Made by a program: the position numbers and the translations under genes
Notes under the pieces: model-generated
What the model was told of the DNA's origin: nothing
The model's input: the letters and a program-made list of their open reading frames with translations, nothing else
Databases searched by the model: none
DNA from: Echinometra lucunter
Lineage: Eukaryota > Echinodermata > Echinoidea > Camarodonta > Echinometridae
Direction: 5' to 3'
Assembly (NCBI GenBank): GCA_029962745.1
Contig: CM057159.1
Location: 31,527,377-31,591,376, forward strand
DNA length: 64,000 nucleotides
In this document: piece by piece, positions 1-13,900 of the stretch
How the letters are laid out: each line of letters begins with the position of its first letter
Position numbering within the stretch: the first letter of the stretch is position 1

Positions 1-449
1 GCGGACCCATTTCGTGGTACAAAGTCACCCCAAAAAAACATTCTCTCCGGAATAAAAGGCGAATTTGCAAATTGTAAGTAAATTCAGTTCACTCTAGGCT
101 AGGTTAGTAGTTGGCATATATTTTCCTGATTTGAGCCTGTATAGTGTGGGGATTGCAAAAATAATTTTCATTTTTCAAAGATAAATTGACTTGCGGGTTA
201 AAACCCGACGGGTCAGCGGGTCCCGCTTGCAAATTATTGGATTATACGGGACGGTACGGTTCGGGTTTTCACTTGCGGGTTACAACATTACTAACTGGAC
301 ATATATTTCAAATGATATGTTCCAAATGAATTTTGAGAATAAAAAAAAAAGAAAACACTGAAAAAAACCTGTGTATAAATTAAAAGTTGATTGATGAGGA
401 AAGTAAGAGAAAAAAGTCAATTTACATGTGAGTTCATTGCCCTGACACT

Positions 450-1182
450 GTACATGTACATATGGAAGGCCATCCCTGCCATTAACGCCAGCTAGCTGAC
501 GTATGCTCCAGCAACCTTACGTATACTCCAGCAACCTTACATATGCTCAAACAACCTTACGTGAGCTTATTTTCAACCTTGCGTGAGCTTATTTGACCAA
601 TCATTGCGCTCGATTTAGGTGCTAAGCACGTGTACATCTATGCTATTATCACGTCAGCTTGTAGCATGTGTATGGTACTTCGGGAGTTGAGCATGTGTAT
701 GCTAATATCACACATCAGCTTAAAGCACACGTATGCTCAGTACCCTCTGAAAATTGTTCTTATAACTTGACCAATCACATGGAGGCTTTCATTGAATCGT
801 GAAGTCGGCTTGTTCAGTATATCGTAAAATATTGTGTAGATCAAAGGTTTGAGTTCAGTGCGCGCCACGAGTGTAAAGGATTTGCTATAACCGGATTTCT
901 GATTGAAAAATAACGACATCATCAACTAAAATCTGCACATACGTATACAAGTTGGTAAATAACCTTACATGTACATATGGTAGATTACCGTGCGTATGCT
1001 ATAACCTGACGTGTGATAATAGCATACACGTGCTTAACACCGAATCAAGCTCGCTGATTGGTCAATTAGCTCACGTAAGGTTAAGAATTAGCTTAGGTTG
1101 CTGGAGCATACATAAGGTTGCTGGAGCATACGTCAGCTAGCTGGCGTTAATGGCAGGGATGGCCTTCCATATGTACATGTAC
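450..1182. mobile_element. Foldback/MITE-like element with long inverted arms
   Basis: Arms at about 450-665 and 990-1182 are near-perfect reverse complements. Both contain GGAAGGCCATCCCTGCC or its complement and then CAGCTAGCTGACGTATGCTC. Inside each arm a motif of about 17 bp (TGCTCCAGCAACCTTAC) is tandemly repeated two to three times. The centre encodes no transposase, so this is a non-autonomous foldback element. No clear target-site duplication was identified. Confidence 0.8.
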
Positions 1183-1590
1183 ATGTACTACAAAAGTCTA
1201 GATGTAGATGTATGTAATGTGTCCTATGCAGTGAAGGTGGTCTGAACAATAATACATGTACATACATTATGATGAATGATTCACAGTTGATAAATTAATA
1301 CCAAAACTCAAGATTAGCTTTAATATTTTCCCGGTTTTTATGAAGTGGCGGATGAGTACGCAACTTCAAAAAAAGTTAGTTTTGAATAAATTGGTTTCAA
1401 AGTTTCAAACCTCAGTCTCAACCTCTTTAATGTATGAAGGAGGAATAAATTTTATATCCTGGTATAGGGCAAAAATATTCTGGACAATGTTCATTATTAA
1501 TCATTTGCATTTTCCTTTTATATTAGAAGAAAACAAGCTGTAAACATTGCCATCATTTTGTGAAAACACAAAATTCAAGGACCCACTGTG

Positions 1591-1678
1591 ATTTTGTTTT
1601 CACAAAGTGACGGATCTCAGCCGCACACGTAAAACATACGGGATGGCTGAAAGCCGTCACTTCGTTAAAACAGAAAAT
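1591..1678. repeat. Imperfect 33-bp inverted repeat (hairpin)
   Basis: ATTTTGTTTTCACAAAGTGACGG at the left pairs with CCGTCACTTCGTTAAAACAG at the right across a loop of about 22 bp. The same CCGTCACTTC motif recurs near 1848. It is probably a small foldback element or a remnant of one. Confidence 0.6.
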
Positions 1679-3927
1679 CCTTTTAAGTACCAGGTATTGC
1701 TTGTTGGTCGTCATTTGTCATAGTTACAAAATGTACGTAATTAGACATTATTACGGTCTGAAACTCTGTGAGGTTCAAAATGTTAGTGAAAGATGTCCAA
1801 AAATGCAATAAACTCAAAATTGAAAAAAAATTGCGTTTTTCCTTATATCCGTCACTTCATGAAAACAGGGACAATATATGTAGTATAGGCGCAATATGAA
1901 TGCAGTATTGCAGTTACTCATATGTAATTCTTGTGATACATATAAAATAATGTCAGTCATTTTTGATCTTTCAAAGTAAAAGAAAGGAGTGTTTTTTGTT
2001 TTCATTTTATGTAATTCACATGTATGCTTATTTGAAGTTAGAATGACACCTTTTTATTGACTGTACTGGCAGTTGAAATGTCACAAATATAATTGCTATT
2101 ACAGACTCGACTCTAAATGACACTGTCATAAACATTTCTATCCTCCTCCTACACAAATATTTGTCAAGTGGTTGTGTTTAAATGACTTTGTTGTTATTAT
2201 TGTGTTGAAGATTGCCTCTTACATTCAGGGAATTCAGTGGCATGTGCCATGTTTACTGATATTATATACATGTATTGTTTGCATTCTCCCCCGAGAACAG
2301 ATAGAGTAGGCTTACAAGTTAATACTTTAACAATTCATGAAAAGAAATGGAGAGAGAAAAATAAAACATTGTTTTTGCTCATTAAGTTCTGTGTGGGCAA
2401 GGAATAAGCATTTCCTTTATATATGTACATTAAGGACTGTGCTAGCAAAATATCAGTTATATCACATATGAAAAATGTCTATATGGTTAAGCTAGCAATA
2501 CATTTACAATTGCTGGTACAGTCAGACTTAGTGATATTTCTGTATCAGGATCTATTTCATTATGGGTATTTTTGTTAAAGATTGTGAATATTTTCATAAT
2601 ATGACCTTCATCAGTTTTTGTTTCTTTTTCTCTCTTTGAGTTTACATTTTATTTCTTGTTTTCATTTTCATATACCTTTTTTTCTGTATTTTTTTTTCCC
2701 CTTTGCAGTCAATTATAAACGCACCTACTTGTATACCGGTACATGCATGTTCTCACCTTTCTCTATCCATTTATCATTCATAGTGTGTTCATACTGTTTC
2801 TAATCTTGTCTCTCTCTCTCATGAAAGAGATGAATCAATAGATATTGAACAAGTTGTGTTGTCAAGTCACCACATGTTCAAATGTAGCAACAGCAGGTGT
2901 TAAAGCAGAAAAAAGAAGAGGCTGACACACATGCTAGCAAGAGACCTATTGAAATGTCACTTTTATCATCTACCCACCAGCATGATATACCAAGTAGTTA
3001 ATGACCTTATAACTGAGGTCATTTCATAAACAAGATGTTCTTGCTGCTCAGATGTACACGTATCTATATTGAAAGTGAAATATTTGAGGTATAAATCATG
3101 CATACAATTGACTGTGTGGTCTGGTTTTTCATTGAGTGGGGTCTTTTATGTCAAGTTATGATTTGTTTGTGTGCAGTCAGTCTGCACATTCAGACATTGC
3201 CTGTTCATGAGATGACCTTCATATCATATTTGTACAATTAATGATTTTCGTAAATGAAAAACCACCTAGGAGCATTTACGAGTAGAGTTTTTTTTGTATA
3301 GTTTTTACTATGATTCACACTGTTCATTATGTTGAAAATTTCATTGTGGAGTAGCAAATGCTGCAAACATTGCTTTGATGACTTTAGTGGGCACAAACCA
3401 CTTCTATAAAAAAAAAAAGTTCATTGTATTGTGAACAATGCTTTATGTGGTTTTAAAGTTCAGAGTTTTCTTTCATTATACTGGTACAATGCACATTGTA
3501 GTATACCTTTTATTGCATATTAAAGTAGGCGTACATGTCCTAGTATGTTGTAAGTTTGTGGTAAATTCCAAAAATATGATAAATCTTATGCTATTAAAAG
3601 TTTTGTTTTAAATAGAATAGTACATAATGTTGTAGTTGACCTGTCACAAAGTCCAAATCCAAATGTCCAAATGTTTATTTCCTTTGTCAGATGCTGGTGT
3701 ATACAAGTATTTCATTAATATTTTTTTTTAAAAATCAATTAATACATGTTGATAATGATAGTAGACCTGTGAATAGAGATAATAACCAAATTAGAGCTTA
3801 ATTCAGTTTAGTGAATATTGTCACATTGTCAACAACATTTATCAATTTGATAAACTGTACTTTAACCCACATATTTATATTGCATAAGTGTGTCTACATC
3901 GACTAGAGTACATGTATGTCTATTGAA

Positions 3928-4349
3928 TTAACCCATCCATGACAGGAATTATTTGAAGCCTAATTTGATCAGCTTTCATTCTTCAAATTGGCAACACCTA
4001 CCGGTACATTTTTATTTTGTTGCTACATTTTTCGTATAAAACATCATGTATCTGAAATAAAAATGAATTGACAAAAAGTATGATAAGAGGATAAAAAGTT
4101 GCCAATTTGCCGGAGAAAAGAGTGATTTTAAACTCTCTATCACATTGCCAATTTAAGGATTTTAATGCTTATTTTCCTTTAAAAAATTTTCAGCATCAAA
4201 CAACAAATATTGAGGCAGCCGAAATGGGAACAGTTTGTGTAGAATTTTTTGCTCTTTCTGTTCATGTATTTGGTATGATTTTCAGGGCTTTGCATCAAAA
4301 GTTATTAGGTCAAACCACAAAATGTGGACCTCTGTCACGAATGGATTAA
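3928..4349 (+). mobile_element. TTAA-bounded MITE, family A, copy 1
   Basis: The ends lie inside TTAA and are inverted repeats: the left reads TTAACCCATCCATGACAG and the right CTGTCACGAATGGATTAA. The body matches the copies at 39200-39607 (opposite strand) and 50693-51097 along its length. The TTAA-CC termini resemble piggyBac-superfamily ends. The short open frame inside (4107-4349) reflects the repeat and is not a gene. Confidence 0.8.
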
Positions 4350-4608
4350 GACATACATGTACTAGCAGGCTCTTCATTCAAGGAATATCATAGGATGGAA
4401 TACAGAATAAAGACTCAATATCATAATCGATTAATCGTTTATTTTTGTCCTGTTTCTATTAAGTGCCTTTCCAGGAACAAGTACATATACATGTGTGTAA
4501 CTCATGAAAGCGATTTGCAATAAATCATATCTGTTCCACCCATATCCATATGTATGCACAGTATTTCACAAATACCTTAGGTGTTTGACCCTATACAATG
4601 AGGAATCA

Positions 4609-4634
4609 TATATATATATATATATATATATATC
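4609..4634. repeat. (TA)n microsatellite
   Basis: An uninterrupted TA dinucleotide run of about 13 units in the non-coding stretch before the first DOCK exon. Confidence 0.9.
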
Positions 4635-4998
4635 ATTATACATGTATGTACATGTAGGCTACATTTTCTATTCATGCATAAGAGAGAAAGTGATAGAAAT
4701 ATATGTATCCCTTTGACTTACACCAGGGCACAACATTAACAGGTGCCCAGGACACATGTCACCCCCTCCCCCAATTTAGGTTCGGACACCCCCTCCCCCC
4801 CCCCCCCTGTAAAATTTCAACATGGGTCTCAATACACAATTTCAATCCAGACTCCCTACTAAAAAAACAAACAGAAAAATGTTGTGTGGCCCTGCTTACA
4901 CCAATATCATTTTTTTTTCATTTACTTTTTTTCAAGAATAGCAATCATTGTGTGAGCCATGTTTTTAAAGAATGTCCACCTTTTGTTTTCTTTGACAG

Positions 4999-7900
4999 TG
5001 AATCTCACCATGAGAAGGTGACCCCTAAAGAGATTCCCATCGTTCAAGAACTCACAGCAGTCCTGAGAGAATGGGGTATACTATGGAAACAACTCTATTT
5101 GGTAAGTCCCTCATGGAAACAATGCATGGGATTGAAGGATATTGTGATCTTCTCTTAGGGTGTGGTTATTTCGGGGGGGGGGGGGGGGGGAGGGGGAACT
5201 TGTTTTCTAGAAAGTAGAAATGGGTACGAAAATCGCGCTTACAACAGGCCGTCTCTCCTGATGTCATGTTTATCGTTGCGATTTGAGTTCCCGAAACCTG
5301 GCTCAAGCCCGTTGCCTCTGCGCAGCTACACACGCAACTCGAATCGCATCGTGTTTATCACAGCGAGTTGAGCCGCCAATCTTGTCAACCGGTAATCAAA
5401 TCCCCCTATTCTGAGGAACCCTTGTCCGGAACGCTAGTCAGGTAATCAAGGCACCGTCGTGTGTATCGAGGGTAAGGGTAAGCTAGTTGGAAACTTGGAT
5501 TGCTTGTTAACCCTGTAGTTCTGCCGATAAACACACCTTCAGAGTGTGTACATCAGGTTTTACAGGGGCAAGTCAAAGCTATTTTATCCCATGTGATACT
5601 AACCAAATCTGGGATAATATTTGATGATGTTGTTAACCCATTGAACACTAAGCTTGGGATAACGTGAGCTAGGATCTATGGCGAACAAAAATACTGATCG
5701 TGCTCAACAGGTTAATATTACAAGTCCTACTAGAGCTTAGATCCTACAAAGTGTACAGATAATGTACCTTCAATGTTGCTTTAGGTTCATAATTGGTAAT
5801 GAATGGAAACACCAAATGACCAAATATTGGTACAATGTACTTGGACTTGCACTGTTACAGACATGTATCAAACAGATATGATTATGTACATCTGGGACCA
5901 ACCTTTGACATCACCATTTGAAACATCATCGGAACCATTTCTGTCAGATTTGATACAATGTATGTACGAGCCTGTAGGTGATGGCAGAGCGCTCACTATA
6001 CTGCTTAGACATACTCCTTTCTCCCTTCACGTGTCGAGCCAATGTATTGAAAGCTTTAAAGTTTAAAGGTAGTAGCCCACATCTGCAAGTGGCACCCAAT
6101 CTGTGCGAAATTTTTACTTTAGATTGCTTAAGCCACAGAAAAACACTTGTAAAGTTTTAGATCCAAGTACATTCCCGTTTAGGATTGAGAAGGAAATATT
6201 CAACACATACTTTCTTCTATTTTCTTTGTTTTGTAAAGGTGTCTTAGTGACGCTTTAAGAGTAAAACCATTCATTTTTCACTTATGATTTGGAATATTGT
6301 TGTAAACTTGATAACATGATAGTTTTTCATAAATATCTGTCATTTAAAATTGAAATTGGCTTATTTCTCTTCTAATTCTGAAACAATGTTGTGCAAATGT
6401 GGTCTCCTACCTTTAAAAAAGATCTAGGGAAAACAAACAAGTACATATTGTTGTCAGGAAATCTCACTTTTATAGCAAACCACAAAAGAGTGATAGACAA
6501 ATAATACTTAAGTTGGACTCCCTTGTGTAGCTTTAAACAGGTCAAGGAATATCCTTTTTTAAATCAAACATGAATGGAGCCGTCCGATACCAGTCGAGCT
6601 GAAAGAAAAGAAACAGTAGAGAAGTTCACAAGTTCAAGCCAAATTCTAACTACATGTATGAAAAGAAAATTCATGCTTGCATAGTTTTCTGACCACAACA
6701 AGATTGTTTTGATTTTAGGTGAGGTATGGAGAGCTACGTCATGCTCAAAAGAATTTTAAGCATTTCTTCAAAAATAAATTTTGAATTCCTTTGAGTAATA
6801 CATCATAAATACCGGCTACAAAAATTATGCGTCTGCACTATATTAGAAGGGCAATTCTAAGTATTCTATTTAGCATACCATCCATACTTCAATTTTAACG
6901 TGTTTTTTTTTTTGAGCTGCAAGAGTGCACCAATAGTATCCTAAATTTGTACTCTGTATAGCTGTACTAATGTAAAGGGGAAGCATGTGATAAGGATTTG
7001 TTTATAGCATGCTAGTTGGACTGCCAGGACATTTTATCCTTATGTATTAAATGGTACCACTTCTTAGAAATACAGATAAGAAAATCCTCAGTATCTTTTT
7101 TTCAAAGTTCTGCAGTTGTACCTGTAATTTTATAAAGTATTTACTGGGCTAGGTAATCACATGTACAGGTTGTAGCATGGTTTTGTATATACCTACATGT
7201 ATACCTTCGTATAAGAGTACCATAAGGGGTTTTTACACTGGCAAAATTTTGCTTAGTCCCAGACCATCGGTGGGGTTAAGGGAGGCCTTAGCCCCACCAA
7301 TAGTCCCGTACTAGCTGGCCCTGCAAAAAAGCAGGGCTAACCCTGCAATTGCGGTGCCAAGCAAGCAAGTGTAAAAAGCAAGAAAAAATAGTCCAGGGTT
7401 AGCGACGAGTCCAAGCCCAATGCCCATTGACCAATCAGAAACGAACGCTTATTGCATATCTATCGTAGAGCGCGTACAAAGCTAGCTAACGATAGCATAT
7501 GCATGGTCAGACGTTCGCGCGCGGGGGATATCCTTGGCCGGCCTTCGGAAATAGTACGGGATTAAGAAAATGCAAGTGTAAACAGCCAGCTATTCCTTGG
7601 CCCGGGCTAAGCGCTTAGTACGGGACTTATTTAGTAAGTGTAAAAAGCAAAAAAAGATAATACAGGACTAACAAAAGTCCTGTACTAAGGAAAGTACAGG
7701 GTTAAGAAATGCCAGTGCAAAAAGGGTTTCATTTACCCAAGTGGAATTATTATGAATTTGAAATCATATCGCTACATGTACAGTGTATGTGGACATTGCA
7801 AGCTGACAGTTTAGATTTCTATACACTCAGTGAGTATAATACAATATATTGAGAAGACAGGGTTGGGAGCACTTGAGGGAAAGCAAAGCAAAACAAAATG

Positions 7901-10900
7901 TCTACAGAATTATTTTCAATATGTTGCTTTCACTGTGCACTTATTGCATGTTTGTGGCTGGATTGTAGTGATAACCTGCATCGAGAAAATTAAATGAAAT
8001 TGTGTAGTACATGATCCAGTCTCGGTTTGAAATTGAATTATGCATGGATTGTGAAATGTAACATGGCCAAGGATAACACAACTCAATATTATAGGGCAGA
8101 TCCAGGGGGAGGCCAAATCGGCTGCCCCCCCCCCCCCTTTTGACTCCCAGGGGGCTGAACTGGCTGCACCCCCCCCCCTTTGAAACCTTTTTATTTGCTT
8201 ATCAGCGAGAATTTTTTGGGTAAAATAACACCTGAAAATGCAGAGGACCTTTTTTATAGCCGACTGGCCCCCCCTCCTTTTTGAAAAAGTCTGGATCCAA
8301 CCCTGATATTAGCCATCAGGGAGGTTCATGCATGGTTCTCGCCAGTACATAACACCCATGGTTCCAATACCATGCGTAAAGGGTTTCAGACATGGCAGAA
8401 CCATGTGTGAAATTGCTGCACCATGCGTGGCAACAAGGGTTAAAAAAATATTGGAGTATATATTCCTAACAATAATGATAAATGTCACAGATTGTTTTGC
8501 CTTTTGGCAATGTATTTTTACTTTTATGCCATTAGTAGACAACTCCTGCTTGCCAAGAAGTATTTTTCATCCTTGTACTATAGCATATACTGCTGCCACA
8601 TCTAACTTTAGGTCTTATTCCGTAAAACTTCCGAGACTTCCACGCTTTTTGCAGAGTGGGAACCTTGTGTGGATTTTTTTCTAGTGAGAACCCTGGGTTC
8701 ATGGCTGTAGAAAAAGATGTAGTCAAGAAAGATTATTTTTCTATATGTTGTAGTCATAAAACATTGCTGTGTCGGCAATAAGATTGAGAATCAGATCTCT
8801 AATTAGCCAACTTACTGTGCTCTTCTATACATGTATGTAAGTGTGCCTTGTTTTTATTTGAAAGGGTGGTACTGTTTTTGAAAGCAATGTGTACACTGTA
8901 TTCAATTAAGCAGCTACTAATTTCAGTGAAACTCAAACCTTAAAGGGGGTACCCAATGCTGAAACAATGTTAGCTCATTTGAAAGAGCATGATTTTATTA
9001 GCAGAAAATCATCTGCCTAAAGTTTTTTTAAAAGTCGTGTTGCCAAGGAAACCCCCAAATGTGGTAAGATTTCAAGATATTTTTGACCCCTCAGCTGTGA
9101 CCCATTTTCAACTGGGTACCCACTTTTACGTCAAAATGACGTCAAAGTGGGTACCTTGTCGCGCACTTACAACAAAATGCGCGCAAGGTATAATACATAT
9201 TGTACAGTCTAGCGCGCAGCACAACTGCAATGCCCGAAGATGGTACCCACTTTTACCTCATACCTCATACTCAAAATTTTTGGTCAACTCTTGACTTTTT
9301 ATGATAAAATTAGCCAAAATGCATTGATTTCGATTGAAAATCATCATATTTTTAATGTTATTCTTCTTAGAATTCTATTCTCGATCATATATCAAAATAT
9401 TTTTTACCATTGTGTAATCACGTTAAAGTCGCTTGGTCATGGGCTTTCATGGGGAATTTGACACCATGGGTGCTTACCCAGTAACAGGTGTTGTCCATCA
9501 CTGTGAGTTTTATGACCAACAGACCTTATGTAATGCTCTGTATACTTCACTCTTTCCCCATATGGCAAAGTCATTATCTCACTTTCCCTGGCCCGAGAAT
9601 GCCCGAAGCAGGCCAAAGAATGTTTGTGGTGGGACAGCTTGTTTTGCTGTGCTCCAGAAATGTAGCTCTATTACAGGTATTTTTCACAAAGTCTGGTGTC
9701 AGCAAATTATGATCCATTCCCCATGAAAGCCCACAACCTAGCGTCTTTAAGCCATCTCTGAATATATTACATGTACTTCTGTGTGGTAAAACGATGCCAG
9801 TTTCCGCAATTTTGGAAATCCTGCCTCTGTAAAACTATATGTATACATTTCATTGGTAAATTATGGCTCCAGGCAAACTTCCAGTCCCCAGAATAATGTG
9901 ATTCTTTTGGGATGTATCAATGAAAGTAATATGCAAATACATGTAGCAGTTTTAGGAGATTTGCACTGCTTGTAACAGAAAGCTCAGCCAAGGAATTAAT
10001 GGATTTGCACACCCTTTTCTCTGCCTTTCTTGCATACATATCTATTACAATGTGTTCAGACTTCACATGTACAAATGTGATACATGTGAATGAGTTAAAT
10101 CAAAATTATTATTTCCTCACATACATATACTGTCAATTGCCTGCTTACAGTGTACATACTGTATCTTTATTTTCTATTGCAAAATGTTAATGTAACTTAT
10201 TGACTATTAACCCAAGATAATTTGAACTAGGGTTTATGGAAAATGAATAAATCAATTTTTATCCAAAATAGCAATTTTCACAATTATAATACAAGGGGGA
10301 AACTTGACTATCGGGTTGATTATGGTTTTACTTCCTTTTCTAGATCAATGATAACATGCAAAGGACCCCTATTATGGAATGACATACCTCAACATATCAA
10401 GGACACAAAATCTCTCAACACATTCAAATATAAGTTGAAAGAATATCTCTTGCTTAAGAATTCATTATCACGACTGTTAGGAATATTATGTATTTTGTTA
10501 GAATAATTTTACAATTTCCTTTGCTATATATACATGTATATTTTTTCTTTTGTATATTTCTCTACTTATCTTGTATATATTTGTTTTTCATATTAACTGG
10601 GATCATGTTTACAAGTTTTTTACCAAACTTTTTATGATCCCACCACATTTACATTTATTCCTCTGTTGTTGTTGTTTGTATAGTTTTTGTTATATGTTAT
10701 TGTCTGTAAATATGTATTTGATATCTGTTATGAATGTTTTTAATGGAGATGTGGAAATCAATTCAATTCAATGTGTGCAATACTGAAATCAAATTGTCAA
10801 CGGGTTGAAATGCATATTACATGTGTGTATTACATATTGTGCATGTACATGTACCTACATACATATAATAAATAAAGGAAACTCTCCAAACCTAAAAGTA

Positions 10901-13900
10901 AACTCCCCTTTGTGAAATGAACCATACAAAGGACAGATTTTATGCTTGACTTACAATGTACTAGTGTATTATTGGCTTGTAAAAGGAAAGTTCTTTTTTT
11001 TTTCACAGTACTACTCTAAGCAGATAAAAGAAAGGTTGAAACAAGATTACAAGGACTAAACCCAACTAGAGTATAAGAAGTACATCTACTTCCTGCTCTC
11101 AATATTTGTTTCCTTTGGATAGATGTGAAGAGCTCTTATAAATACTTACATGTAGGTTGATAAAATTCAAAATGGTGTATTCCATTGTCCTTCCTGATTA
11201 TTTTCAATAGTAAAAGAGGAAGGGTTTGGTGTACATGTACATACTGTACATGTGCGTACATGCCATACGTCATGTTGGTAGAGGTAGATATAAATTTGTC
11301 ATAAGATCTCTTTATTGGAAAAAATAAAATGAATATTTTTTGCTGTACAATGAATTGGATTTTTTGCCATTTGTTAAAAAATACATCTATTCAAATTGTT
11401 GAATATTGTTACAAATGATCAAAACACTTGGGAATATATTTTACATCTAGTAATGCCTGTAAAACAGATTCAGGCGTGGAGGCACTTGCTCCCTCCCCCA
11501 AAGAAAGAAAGAAAGAAACATAATGAGGCAAATCAGTGACAGTGTGACAGAAAGTCTTTCCCTCCCTATCCATGCTCAACATCCTTTGACACCATGTGCC
11601 ATTACCCCTCCTCCACCCAAAACATTGTGATTGAGAAATCAGTTGCAAAATCGACAGAAACCCTTTATCCCTTCCCGCACTTCCTTTTATACCATGGGCC
11701 CCCTCCTACCCCAGCAAATTGAGTATGAACCAGACATTGACAATTACTGTTTATAGTAGTTTTTAAAACATTGTCTTAATGAAATCAGGTATTTTCTTGT
11801 ACACATAGTTAAGGGGTTTGCAAAAATACAAGCCTGGCTTTTAAGCATTCCCCTCCATTTTCAGCATTTATATACTTAATTTTGAAAATTCCATTGTTTG
11901 AAAATTATTCTTATTTTGTGTATTCTGTTAATGATGTAATTATTTTTTTATATGTATGTTATTCAGAGTTTAAAAAAAAATAAATGAAATGAATGAAATT
12001 AAAGAAAGTGTGTTAAATAGCAGCAACATGCGTTTTTACGTACAATGTATTGAATCTAGGAGATCCATTTACATGTTCAGTGTATTTTGATATCAATGTG
12101 GCGAATGTCCATATATGATTTATGTATAGTGACTACATTCAGCTATATTTTCTACCATTTGTTGTCTGTATATTCGAGAAAGCTTGTAAAGATTCATAAT
12201 CCAATATTTCTATTCACTTTCTTTTGTACAGAAGAGGGATATGGAGAAGTACGAGCTGGTACATAAGATGTTGTACGAGCTGATCGACTGTCGACGACAG
12301 ATCATGTCAGGGACTTTACCAGTAGATGAAATCAAAGAGATGAAGCAACATGTCACATCCAAGATAGATTTCACTAACAGGTCAGTTATTGATTGGGTTT
12401 TATTTATCCACAGCATTAACCACATCAGTGTTTATTATTGCTCTTTTTGCTTGCCCTGCAATCATTACCCCAGCAATGCCTGATACCCATTCCATATACC
12501 TTTGTCTCGAAGGATTAAAGTGGGTACACCTGTATTACAAACCTGGTCCAAAGATATAAGCACTGAGTAAGGGTTGAACCCAAGACCTCTCAAATGTGAG
12601 GCAATCACCCTCACCATTATAACACACAGTGCTCCCACATTAACTCATTGTCAATGCCAAAGTCCTAGTCCTAATTCTAGACACGTTTGTCCCGTACAGT
12701 GGCAATTATTGAATAGAATTTTCAAAATGAATTAGAATGAAAATACCTTTTAATTTTTTTCCCTTAAATCAAGCTCTAGTTTGACTATCAGCCTACTAGA
12801 GTAATCTGATCTGTGATATTCAGTAAAATGTGATGAAATAGTTTAGACTTTCCCTTATGGAAAGGGGCAATTGGAGTTTTCCTGCCATACAAGATATAAA
12901 TCATGAGAAGGGCTTTAAAGTGATTACACAGTGGTACAAAAAAATTGATATATGATCAATAGTAGAATGCTAAGAAGAATAACATTAAAAATATGATGAT
13001 TTTCAATCAAAATCAAAATTAGCCAAAATGAATTTTGGCTAATTTTCTCATAAAAAGTCAAGAGTTGACCCCAAAAATTGAGTATGAGGTATGACGTAAA
13101 AATGGGCACCCAGCTTCGCGCATTGCAGTTGTGCTGCGCGCTAGACTGTACAATATGTATTATACCTTGCGCGCATTTTGCTTGAATTGCGCGACAAGGT
13201 ACCCACTTTGATGTCATTTTGACGTCATTGTGGGTACCCAGTTGAAACTGGGTCACAGATGAGGGGTCAAAAATATCCTGATTTCTTACTACATTTGGGG
13301 GTTTCCTTGGCAACACGACTTTTAAAAAAAATTTAGGCAGATGAATTTCTGCTATTAAAATCATGCTCTTTTAAATGAACTAACATTGTTTTAGCATTGG
13401 GTACCCCCTTTAAGTTGATTACCTTAAATCATTTGGAGATCAAGTGGCATGTAATGAGAAAAAAAAAAAAGAAAAAGAAAATTATATTAAAGCAAGTGGT
13501 AAGAGGATCCCACCCCTTACCAAAGTCCTCTTGATGAAAGTGCTAAAATGATACTTGTTGGAAAGAGACCTTTTACAAAAGAACTTGTTGAATGCAAAGT
13601 TAGGAGTAGGAAGGAAGCTAGGTAGATAAAGGGAAGTTACCTCTTGGAAATATGGCACGATTAGGTGATTAAAAGAAAGTGATGCCCATAATTTGTCTAG
13701 CTAGCTTTCCATGTTATAGGTAGGCTTAAATACATGGATGTTCAACTGGAAAGCATATACTTCTACTTTTAATGCTTGCCAAGATATTGATATTGATCTG
13801 TATTCATACAATGGATGGTAAATATTATGATCGTAAACATTTTGTACACCAACTAAATGCTGACCTCTAAGACCCTTAACCCTAGACCAACTACATGTAC

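Larger units (their letters stand above)
1..4998. other. Non-coding stretch before the first visible DOCK exon
   Basis: No exon of a recognisable protein is visible here. The expected SH3-domain exons that precede the first DOCK exon are not found, so this stretch is probably intron of that gene, with its 5' end outside the window. It holds a foldback element (450-1182), a small hairpin (1591-1678), a TTAA-bounded element (3928-4349) and a (TA)n run near 4609-4634. The rest looks like unique AT-rich sequence with many TACATGTA motifs. Confidence 0.5.

Noticed and set aside
12924..13364. A 146-codon minus-strand frame also seen in part at 8989 and 40299
   Set aside because: It is the shared body of the family D repeat, broken differently in each copy, with no known protein motif.
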